NCBI GenBank assembly: GCA_003488005.1
Contig: DNND01000037.1
Location: 23,922 to 30,602, forward strand
Direction of reading: 5' to 3'
DNA from: Blastocatellia bacterium
Lineage (GTDB): Bacteria > Acidobacteriota > Blastocatellia > Pyrinomonadales > Pyrinomonadaceae
DNA: 6,681 bases
A program made the position numbers and the translations under genes. This document shows positions 1 through 6,660 of the stretch, in pieces; within the stretch, counting starts at the first letter, position 1; each line of letters starts with the position of its first letter. The notes beneath the pieces are model-generated. The model was given only the letters and a program-made list of their open reading frames with translations. It did no database searches and was not told the origin of the DNA.

Positions 1-17
1 CCAGGCTATTACATTTC

Positions 18-30
18 GCGCCTTCGGCGC
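18..30. other. Small GC-rich hairpin downstream of the lipid enzyme gene
   Basis: Five perfect GC pairs (GCGCC at 18-22, GGCGC at 26-30) close a three-base loop. It lies 13 bases past the stop codon of the large gene. Reading along the minus strand, the bases after the stem are GAAATG rather than a T-run, so it is not a good intrinsic terminator for that gene. On the plus strand a short TTTC follows, which is also weak. It may be a fragment of a palindromic repeat or a processing site. Confidence 0.3.
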
Positions 31-43
31 TTTCAATTCGATA

Positions 44-3000
44 CTAGCTAATTTCTTCGCCGCCTTCGCGTTCATCGATTTGCGTTCGCCGTTCAGCTTT
101 CCAGCGCGCTCGCAATTCCTGCGCGTCAAAACTTCGTCGCGTTGAATCGCGCAAATTCTCAACGTCATGTTTGATTCGGGCCGCAATCAAACGGTAGGCC
201 TCCGCGCGCGGCATGCCCTGCGTCATCGTTTCCAGTTCCTCGATCGAAACATAGCGGCCGATGCGCGCGCCGATCTTCCGATTCTTAAGAATGGTCGAGC
301 CTTTCGGCATCGCGTCATGTGTTCCTTCCAAATAAACAGGCAGAATACCCACGCGCGCGTGCAACGAGAGGTAGCCGATGATGGGTTTGAATTCCGCCAT
401 CTCGCCCGTTAATGAGCGCGTGCCTTCGGGAAAAATCAGCGCGTTGTAACCACGATCAAGGAATGAACTCGCGTGACGCAGCGATTGCCTCAGCGATCCG
501 GTGCGTTCCATCGGCACCAGGTTAGTAAAGTTTTCCATCACCGCACGCTTGTATTTGTTGTCGAAGAAGTAATCGGCCGCTGCCAGCGCCACCATGTCCT
601 TGCCCGCTTCGCCCAGGGCCATCTTCGTCAAGCCCATGTCCAGATGCGAAGAATGGTTGGCGGCAACGATGAAATTTGTGTGCGGCGGAATATTCGAGCG
701 GCCTTCGTAATGCGTGTCGAGCAACCGGTCATAGAACAGCCATTGCAGCGCATCGGCTGCTTTGTTGCCTGCAACGCTCACGAAGGAGGGAACATTAATT
801 TCGTCGCCCTCATCGCGGCCTGCTGTTGCTGCTTTGGCATTTTCCCGTCGGTCCGCTGCGCCGGCTCGCCTGCTGACTACGCCGGCGAGTTCGCGTACGT
901 CCTGCACTTCATTGAATCGCTCAGGAGCGGAAATCGATCCGCCCGCGTTTTCAACTGCCGCCGCGAGTTCAACAAACATCAGACTGTCAAAACCCAGGTC
1001 GGCGAGCCGCGAATTTATCGAGATCTCATCGCGCGCACGATTGCTGACGTTGGCGACAATCCCAATCAGCCACTTGCTTTCAGAATCAATCACGCGGTCC
1101 GTCGCTTCCGGCACGGCGGACTTTTCTGTTTCTTCGAGCGCCTGAAGAATAGTAATCACTTCGGCACGCTTCACCTTACGCGTCGCTGTCCGCGGCAAGT
1201 CGATATCGGTGAAGTGCAAGACTTTTATGCGTTTGTAATAGGGAAGCGTAGCGGATACTTCGCGGAAATGTTCTTCAACTTTGCGGCGCAATTCAGATCG
1301 AGAGAGCGTGATGTCGTACTCGTCGTCGGCCACAACCAGGCAGGCGACTTTCTCGCCAATGCCGTCAGCTAAACCGACGATGCTCAACTCCTTCACGTAA
1401 GGAGAAGTGTCGTACACTTCTTCCAACTCGTCCGGGTAAACGTTTTTACCGTTCGTGTCCACAATGATTTCTTTCGAACGTCCAACGAGAAAAAGATTGC
1501 CGTCATCGTCGAGCCTGCCGAGGTCGCCGGTGTAGAGCCAGCGTTCAACCAGCGTGCTGCGCGTTGCATCTTCATCGGCGTAGTAACCGAGCATCACGTT
1601 CGGACCACGGGCAATTACTTCACCGACGCCGCTCGCATCCGGATCGGAAATCTTAACTTCGACGCCCGGCAGCGGCCGGCCCACGCTTCCAGTCAACATG
1701 CGATTCTCAGGCCGCGTGACAGTCAATACCGGCGACGCCTCCGTCAGGCCATAGCCCTCGAGAACCGTGAAGCCGAGTCCCTGAAAATCTTTTTGCAGTT
1801 TTTCGCTCAGCGCCGAACCACCGCTGATGAAATAACGAATGCGCCCGCCCATGCCTTCGTGAATGGGATAAAAAATCAGCGGTCCGAGATTGAGCGACAC
1901 TCGGTCTCTGAGCCACGCGTTCGCCTTGATCATCGCGTCCGCAGTTTTCCCGATCCAGTCGCTGTTTTCGTAAAGCCTGTTCTTGATGCGTCGATGCAGC
2001 AGCTCCCACAACGCGGGCACGCCCACCATGCCCGTCACGTGACCGTTCTTGATCGCGCGGGCCAGCGCTTCGCCGGTGAGTTCAGGCAAATAAGTGATCT
2101 GTGCGCCGCGGCTTAAGGGAGTAAGAAATCCGGTCGAGAACTCGAACGTGTGGTGCAGCGGCAAGACGGAAAGAACGCCGTCCTTGGTGCTCATATCAAA
2201 AACCGACGACAGCATCGAGACCATGCTGGTCAGATTGCGATGCGAAAGCATTACGCCTTTGGGCCGGCCGGTTGTTCCCGAAGTGAAGATTAGCGAAGCG
2301 ACTGTCTGCGCGGTCACCTTTTGCGGCAACAGCGCAATGCGTTCGTCTTCGGTTGCTTCATCCGGCAGCGCAAACACTTGATCGAAAGTCCAAATCGAAA
2401 CCGTCAATCCTTCGTTGCGAAGCCGTTCGGCCAGATCCGAATGATCCTCGTTAAGCTTTTCACTGATGATGATGCCGGCAGCCTCACCGGCGCGCGCGAA
2501 ATTAATAATTTCTTCGGTTGAGCTTTCGGCGTCAACGGGAATGCAGCTCGCGCCTGTCTTCAACACGCCGAAATAGCTCATGCCCCATTCAGGCGCGTTG
2601 TGACTGACGAGCATCACCCGATCGCCTGGCTTGATGCCGGCGGCTGCCAGAAAACCTGCCGCGCGTCTCGCCAGCTCACCCAGGTCGGCGTAGGTGTATT
2701 GCTCTTTGCGCCCGTCACGTTCGATTCGCATAGCCACGCGTGTAGCGTGACGCTTGGTCGAAGTTTCGAAGAGCTCGATCAGATCGCGATACGTGTAAAT
2801 GCGCTTCGGTTGCGCGCGCATGTCCTCTTCCAGCGTGGGGAAGACCCATTTCTTCAGGCCCGGCAAATGTTTGTTGAGCCAATAGTCGTACCAATCAATC
2901 TTTTCCGGAAACCAGTTCAGCAGTCCTTTTTCGTCTTCGCTTAACTGCGCAAACAACGCGCGCACGTTATCGGAACGAAAGATGTAAGCGTTTTCAATGG

Positions 3001-4456
3001 TGAACGGGCGAAACATATCAAATGCTTCTGACGTCTCGTGCGTTATCTCTTCAACGCGATCCACGCCGGACTTTAAGCGATCAATAACTTCCGCGGCCCG
3101 TCCGCCACCCCACTTTGGCCGCGCTCGTTCGAGCAACGACGCGGCTTTCTTCGCCGCTGAGTTGAACATCGGCACCGAAAGCTTTTGAAAACTTGAAGCG
3201 GAAATTGGCCGCGGTTCCATGCGGGCCGCGAGCTGGTTGACGAATTTGAAGCCCGACTCTTTCTCCTGGAAATGTTTACGCTTGTAGAGACCGACCAGTC
3301 CGATGATGCGGTCCATGTTGTTGGGATTAGAATCGCCGGTGGCTGTCTGATGGACCAGCGCCGGCTGCTCGATGCAGGCCTGAGCTGTCACCGCCAACAT
3401 CACGGACGAAACTTGATCGACCGGCGTGATATCGAGAATTAGCTTTTCGGCGGCCGGGATCTTTATCTGGCCTTTGAGCACTAGAAAAATAATAGGCGCC
3501 GTGGTGGTAAAGCCTTCGTTCCAGCCGGGAAAGGGATAAGAAAGAGCGGACTCCACAATGCTCGGCCGCACAATGCTGCGGATAATTCCGGTCTCGGCGG
3601 CGACGAGTTGTTCGCCGAGCGACTTCGTATAGGTGTAAATATTTGGCCAGCCCCAAAACGCAGAACGCTCGACGCCCAGCTCGGTGAGCCGCGTGCGCGT
3701 CCAAACCTTCCGTTCGCGAGCAACCGCCAACCCGAGCGCATCAGGATCATCAACGTCGCGGTTTTCTTCATTTAGTCGTTTCCGTGCGAGTTCGCGAAAA
3801 CGCGCGATCATCATCGCGTCGCGTGCTTCTTCACGCACGCGATCGGCGAGTTTCGCGCAATCGCGAATCTCTTCTTCAACCGAAAACTCGACACCTTTCA
3901 GTTCGTCTTTGCGGGGAAAGTAGCCGACGACCGGATCGTTTTCCCAAACTGGCCCGGAGCGGTTGCCGGCCACAAAGCAAGTCGAGACGTGGATCAGCGC
4001 CGGCCGCTTCATGCGTTTGGCAAAGGCGATCACGTTTTGAGTGCCAACCACGTTTGTGCGCAGCGCGCTTTCGAGGGTCGGGTTGAAGGTGACGTTGCCG
4101 GCGCTATTCAGAACAACATCGACGTCATCCGCAATCTGTTGGGCCTGATCGTCACTGTAGCCAAGATTCGTATCGCCAATATCGCCGCCAACGACTACAA
4201 CCTTGTCGCGAATGAAGCCGTTAAGCGCGCTGCCGTAACGCTCGCGCAAAGGGTCAAAAGGCGGCGCCGTGATCACGTTGTTCCAAAAGCGCGTTTCGGA
4301 TTCTTCCTGCGAGCGGGCGCGTACGGTTACGTAAACGCGGCCCACGTCGGGAAAGCGATCGAGCAACATGCTGAGCGTAACTTTTCCGAGGAAGCCGGTG
4401 CTTCCAATAATGAAGATCTTTCGATCCCGGTAGATTTCAGTTGGCGATAGGTTCAT
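44..4456 (-). CDS. ElbD-like multidomain lipid enzyme: fatty acyl reductase / AMP-dependent acyl ligase / acyl carrier / PlsC acyltransferase
   Basis: This 1470-residue protein probably activates a fatty acid, loads it on its own carrier, reduces it to a fatty alcohol and transfers acyl chains during ether-lipid or related synthesis. Seen in order: a Rossmann reductase (about 1-370) with GSTGFLG at 18-24, Ser158 in HVSTC and the YxxxK pair Tyr274/Lys278; a FAR C-terminal (sterile-type) domain at about 480-545 with IDWYDYW; an ANL ligase (about 560-1105) with TSGTTGRPKG at 725-734, YGLTEASP at 902-909, YTGDLG at 975-980 and a terminal TRK lysine (Lys1094); a carrier domain (about 1120-1195) with GFDSL and attachment Ser1158; a charged linker; and PlsC (about 1225-1440) with HSSHLD (His1268/Asp1273) and FPEGTR at 1342-1347. 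No signal peptide is seen. The order differs from carboxylic acid reductases, where the reductase is C-terminal. The match to myxobacterial ElbD is from memory of its domain content. The Met start lies just before the Rossmann strand but has no Shine-Dalgarno sequence. All active-site motifs are intact, so the function class is secure while the exact product is inferred. Confidence 0.93.
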   Translation of the reverse strand: MNLSPTEIYRDRKIFIIGSTGFLGKVTLSMLLDRFPDVGRVYVTVRARSQEESETRFWNNVITAPPFDPLRERYGSALNGFIRDKVVVVGGDIGDTNLGYSDDQAQQIADDVDVVLNSAGNVTFNPTLESALRTNVVGTQNVIAFAKRMKRPALIHVSTCFVAGNRSGPVWENDPVVGYFPRKDELKGVEFSVEEEIRDCAKLADRVREEARDAMMIARFRELARKRLNEENRDVDDPDALGLAVARERKVWTRTRLTELGVERSAFWGWPNIYTYTKSLGEQLVAAETGIIRSIVRPSIVESALSYPFPGWNEGFTTTAPIIFLVLKGQIKIPAAEKLILDITPVDQVSSVMLAVTAQACIEQPALVHQTATGDSNPNNMDRIIGLVGLYKRKHFQEKESGFKFVNQLAARMEPRPISASSFQKLSVPMFNSAAKKAASLLERARPKWGGGRAAEVIDRLKSGVDRVEEITHETSEAFDMFRPFTIENAYIFRSDNVRALFAQLSEDEKGLLNWFPEKIDWYDYWLNKHLPGLKKWVFPTLEEDMRAQPKRIYTYRDLIELFETSTKRHATRVAMRIERDGRKEQYTYADLGELARRAAGFLAAAGIKPGDRVMLVSHNAPEWGMSYFGVLKTGASCIPVDAESSTEEIINFARAGEAAGIIISEKLNEDHSDLAERLRNEGLTVSIWTFDQVFALPDEATEDERIALLPQKVTAQTVASLIFTSGTTGRPKGVMLSHRNLTSMVSMLSSVFDMSTKDGVLSVLPLHHTFEFSTGFLTPLSRGAQITYLPELTGEALARAIKNGHVTGMVGVPALWELLHRRIKNRLYENSDWIGKTADAMIKANAWLRDRVSLNLGPLIFYPIHEGMGGRIRYFISGGSALSEKLQKDFQGLGFTVLEGYGLTEASPVLTVTRPENRMLTGSVGRPLPGVEVKISDPDASGVGEVIARGPNVMLGYYADEDATRSTLVERWLYTGDLGRLDDDGNLFLVGRSKEIIVDTNGKNVYPDELEEVYDTSPYVKELSIVGLADGIGEKVACLVVADDEYDITLSRSELRRKVEEHFREVSATLPYYKRIKVLHFTDIDLPRTATRKVKRAEVITILQALEETEKSAVPEATDRVIDSESKWLIGIVANVSNRARDEISINSRLADLGFDSLMFVELAAAVENAGGSISAPERFNEVQDVRELAGVVSRRAGAADRRENAKAATAGRDEGDEINVPSFVSVAGNKAADALQWLFYDRLLDTHYEGRSNIPPHTNFIVAANHSSHLDMGLTKMALGEAGKDMVALAAADYFFDNKYKRAVMENFTNLVPMERTGSLRQSLRHASSFLDRGYNALIFPEGTRSLTGEMAEFKPIIGYLSLHARVGILPVYLEGTHDAMPKGSTILKNRKIGARIGRYVSIEELETMTQGMPRAEAYRLIAARIKHDVENLRDSTRRSFDAQELRARWKAERRTQIDEREGGEEIS

Positions 4457-4460
4457 AAGT

Positions 4461-4493
4461 CAGTAAACAGTAAATCGTAAATCGTAAATAGTT
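4461..4493 (-). repeat. Heptamer-repeat arm (left arm of the empty inverted pair)
   Basis: Read on the minus strand this is AACT followed by four heptamers: ATTTACG, ATTTACG, ATTTACT, GTTTACT, plus a trailing G. It is an imperfect inverted copy of 4546-4578: 27 of 33 positions agree and the inner 14 are identical. The arm ends four bases before the start codon of the ElbD-like gene, so it forms that gene's immediate leader and occupies the place of a ribosome binding site. Confidence 0.85.
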
Positions 4494-4545
4494 GTTCTCG
4501 CGTTAGTAAAATCCTGTCATTAAACTAAGGTCGGGTAATGATCCT

Positions 4546-4578
4546 AACTATTTACGATTGACGATTCACGATTGACGG
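4546..4578 (+). repeat. Heptamer-repeat arm (right arm of the empty inverted pair)
   Basis: Read on the plus strand this is AACT followed by ATTTACG, ATTGACG, ATTCACG, ATTGACG and a final G. Heptamer position 4 varies (T, G, C) while the rest is constant. It lies five bases beyond the stop codon of the LarA-like gene. With 4461-4493 it could fold a stem of about 33 pairs around a 52-base centre (4494-4545). That centre has no coding potential and no clear promoter that I can recognise. Confidence 0.85.
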
Positions 4579-4583
4579 CTCTT

Positions 4584-6182
4584 CTATTCCATATCCGCGA
4601 TGGCGATGATCGGTTGATGTAGCATCGTAATCTCCGCGGAGCTCCCCATGAAGCTGCGAGCCATCGCGATAGCCTCAGTCAAATTGTCCGCGCGGTCCCA
4701 GCCCAGCATTGCCGGCACATGCGCATTCTCCGCTCCCGCCGCGATTACTTTACCAACATGCTGACGGCCATTCTCGCCCCAGTACCACATGAAAAACGGA
4801 TGCGCGCCGTGATAGGCGTTGCCGCGCCGGTACATCTCGACGTAACTGGGATTATTGGCAAACTCGCGCTCGTATTTGTCGCGCAAGACAAAGGCGTCGC
4901 GGGTCTCGGGCAATAGTCGATTGAAAAACTCGATATAGCTTGGGTGAAATTTGTGATCAAACTCGTCGTAGCAAGGATGATGAATGATCAGCACGCCGCC
5001 TTTCTTAAGCAGCGGCTTGTTGCGATAGAAGTTGAAGTGATAACCGAGCCCCATCACCTGGACCAGCAGCGGATTCAACACCGAATAGACGTTGTACGGC
5101 GAAATATCCGGAATGCCGGTTATGAGAATGTCGCATTGGCCGCGCACGGGAATCGCGTATTGATCAAAAGCTCTTTCAATAATCTTTTCGTGCACCGGTT
5201 CGGTATTGCCTGCATGGCAGGCAATCATTTCGTACTGCGCTGGTTTCGAGTGAAGCAGTTTCCGCCGTGCTGGACGCGGCAGTTTGCTCATCGTGTAACG
5301 CATGGCTTCAAACTTCATGCGATCGAACGCGCTGAAGTCGTCTTCATTCTTCAGCAGAAAGTCCATGTCGCCTTTGTACATGCGATTATTGATGGCTGTT
5401 TCGATGTGAAAGACGTTCAGGTGCTCGTCAACAATCTTGCCGAGCCGGTGGACTTTGTGGTTCAGCTCGGACTTCGCCGGATCCATGTAGCTATCTGAAT
5501 CGCGAATCGTTTGCGGTTCGTGATGCGCGCGCAACGATTCGTAATCGCATAGACCGACCGCAACTGATTTATGCCCGCCATCCATCGGCACCAGGTTGAT
5601 GTTCACATAAATCAACAGATCGCTTTCCGCGGCCCGGCGGTTGAGCGTTAGCGGCTCTTTGTGTTTCGTCTCGCCGATTTTGATCAGCCCGTCGAGCCAT
5701 TCGGCGTCATGGTTGTAGTAACGATCCGGATAGTATTCATCGAAGATCTTCTTCCCAACCATCCGCTTCATTTCCCATTCAGTCATCTTGCGGTGCAGGG
5801 AATTGGCAATGATGATGTGAACATCGTCGACGCCATGGCCGGCAAGCATGTCCAAAACTATTTCCAAAACAGTTTGGCGAATGTCCGGAGTTGCCATCGG
5901 CGGCAGGGGCAAACTGATATCGTCGACGGCGACCGTGACCTGCATGCCGGGTTCGAGCTGCGCGAATAATGGATCGCACCCATGGGGATGGTTCAGCGCA
6001 TAACGAATCGCGGCCTCGCGGTTTGGCAAACCTTTAATAGGAGCGTTGGGATAAATCACGCGCGTGCCGATTGGCAGATCTTCAAGAATAAAGTCCTCGC
6101 CAGACGGGATGATGCGGGGCGCGCTGTCGCGATCGATGTAGACAACCGACTCGTGCGTTTTTCGTCTTAGTTGTAGGGCCAT
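4584..6182 (-). CDS. LarA-like (DUF2088) nickel-pincer family protein, non-canonical active site
   Basis: The 532-residue protein belongs to the lactate racemase superfamily, whose known members racemise or epimerise 2-hydroxyacids using a nickel-pincer nucleotide. The N-terminal domain has VAVDDISLPLP (84-94), SLHRKMTEWE (128-137), NHDAEWLDGL (157-166) and DGGHK (201-205). Lys205 and His221 are 16 residues apart, as are the cofactor-linked Lys184 and nickel-binding His200 of Lactiplantibacillus plantarum LarA. His130 matches LarA His108. Two expected residues are missing: Leu91 replaces the arginine of the usual D-x-x-R-P-x-P stretch, and no histidine lies ten residues before Lys205 (LarA His174). 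The C-terminal domain includes CDILITGIPDISPYN and GGVLIIHHPCYDEFDHKFHP. The protein is longer than LarA (about 425 residues). I chose Met at 6182 because the in-frame upstream start at 6248 would translate the intergenic heptamer repeat. There is no clear Shine-Dalgarno sequence. Substrate unknown; lactate is unlikely. Confidence 0.87.
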   Translation of the reverse strand: MALQLRRKTHESVVYIDRDSAPRIIPSGEDFILEDLPIGTRVIYPNAPIKGLPNREAAIRYALNHPHGCDPLFAQLEPGMQVTVAVDDISLPLPPMATPDIRQTVLEIVLDMLAGHGVDDVHIIIANSLHRKMTEWEMKRMVGKKIFDEYYPDRYYNHDAEWLDGLIKIGETKHKEPLTLNRRAAESDLLIYVNINLVPMDGGHKSVAVGLCDYESLRAHHEPQTIRDSDSYMDPAKSELNHKVHRLGKIVDEHLNVFHIETAINNRMYKGDMDFLLKNEDDFSAFDRMKFEAMRYTMSKLPRPARRKLLHSKPAQYEMIACHAGNTEPVHEKIIERAFDQYAIPVRGQCDILITGIPDISPYNVYSVLNPLLVQVMGLGYHFNFYRNKPLLKKGGVLIIHHPCYDEFDHKFHPSYIEFFNRLLPETRDAFVLRDKYEREFANNPSYVEMYRRGNAYHGAHPFFMWYWGENGRQHVGKVIAAGAENAHVPAMLGWDRADNLTEAIAMARSFMGSSAEITMLHQPIIAIADME

Positions 6183-6193
6183 AGTTTGAAACC

Positions 6194-6225
6194 GGTAAAT
6201 GGTGAATAGTAAATGGTAAATGGTT
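6194..6225 (-). repeat. Heptamer-repeat arm (left arm flanking the four-helix-bundle gene)
   Basis: Read on the minus strand this is AACC followed by ATTTACC, ATTTACT, ATTCACC, ATTTACC, exactly 32 bases. Its first 21 bases are identical to 6661-6681 read on the plus strand, making a perfect inverted repeat for as far as the window goes. It lies 11 bases upstream of the chosen start of the LarA-like gene and 37 bases after the stop of the four-helix-bundle gene. Confidence 0.9.
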
Positions 6226-6262
6226 GCGAGCGGCGAAAGGGTGATCAATAACTGTTTGTGGA

Positions 6263-6631
6263 TCAGGTTGCCAATGGATGTGTACCCAAGTGGCGCACCA
6301 GTCCGGTTATCAGGCGACCAATTCTGTCGAGCTCATGAATGAGCGCCCGGAAACTGGTTTCATCAAGGTAACCCAGCCTGTTGGCGATAATGAGTTCAGT
6401 TTCCAGTTCACTGGCAGACCCTTGAGAGTTTGAAAGGAAATGCGCAAATTCCTTTCGAGAGTGTCTCCCCGCACCTTCTGCGATGTTTGCCGGTATCGAA
6501 ACGGCTGCACGCCGAATTTGACTGGTGAGCCCATAGCGCTCATCCTTTGGAAAGTGTTCGCTGTTCTTGTAAATCGCAATAACGAGTTCTATACCTTTGG
6601 CCCAAGCCTCAAGCTTTTGATGTGGACGCAT
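6263..6631 (-). CDS. Four-helix-bundle protein (S23 / 23S rRNA intervening-sequence family, Avd-like fold)
   Basis: This 122-residue protein has the hallmark core of the family: RRAAVSIPANIAEGAGR at 40-56, then SRKEFAHFL (58-66), GSASELETELIIANRLGYL (71-89) and a last amphipathic helix at about 91-115. The N-terminus (HQKLEAWAKGIELVIAIY) is the typical first helix. Length is normal and it appears intact. Relatives are encoded inside 23S rRNA intervening sequences (for example in Leptospira), stand alone in many genomes, and share a fold with Avd, the accessory protein of diversity-generating retroelements. Their molecular role is poorly defined, though nucleic-acid binding is often proposed. 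No 23S rRNA, reverse transcriptase or variable repeat is present here. The gene has a good ribosome binding site, unlike its neighbours, and lies inside a pair of inverted heptamer arrays. Confidence 0.93.
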   Translation of the reverse strand: MRPHQKLEAWAKGIELVIAIYKNSEHFPKDERYGLTSQIRRAAVSIPANIAEGAGRHSRKEFAHFLSNSQGSASELETELIIANRLGYLDETSFRALIHELDRIGRLITGLVRHLGTHPLAT

Positions 6632-6640
6632 GGTTGTCAG

Positions 6641-6647
6641 CTCCCTT
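6641..6647 (-). promoter_or_regulatory. Ribosome binding site of the four-helix-bundle gene
   Basis: The minus strand reads AAGGGAG, nine bases before the ATG at 6631, and supports that start. It is the only convincing Shine-Dalgarno sequence of the three genes. It lies inside the inverted repeats, so it would travel with the gene if the cassette moves. Confidence 0.65.
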
Positions 6648-6660
6648 CGAATGAGTTGTT

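Noticed and set aside
473..1372. Open frame of 299 codons on the plus strand
   Set aside because: It is antisense to the carrier and ligase portion of the ElbD-like gene, its product has no recognisable domain (cysteine-, histidine- and arginine-rich), and the minus-strand frame shows clear motifs throughout.
4461..4578. CRISPR array or intrinsic terminator
   Set aside because: The heptamers have no unique spacers between them, so this is not CRISPR. The stem is AT-rich with a 52-base centre and no T-run, so it is not a standard terminator.
4944..5498. Open frame of 184 codons on the plus strand
   Set aside because: It is antisense to the LarA-like gene, shows no family signature, and is best explained as a mirror of the coding frame.
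6183..6248. In-frame upstream start giving a 554-residue LarA-like protein
   Set aside because: The extra 22 residues are a translation of the heptamer array (TIYHLLFTIYRF) and have no family character. No ribosome binding site precedes 6248.
6310..6579. Alternative minus-strand frame of 89 codons overlapping the four-helix-bundle gene
   Set aside because: It lies in a different frame inside a gene with a clear family signature and has no recognisable features of its own.
6263..6631. Diversity-generating retroelement accessory gene (avd)
   Set aside because: The fold family is related, but there is no reverse transcriptase, template repeat or variable repeat in the window.
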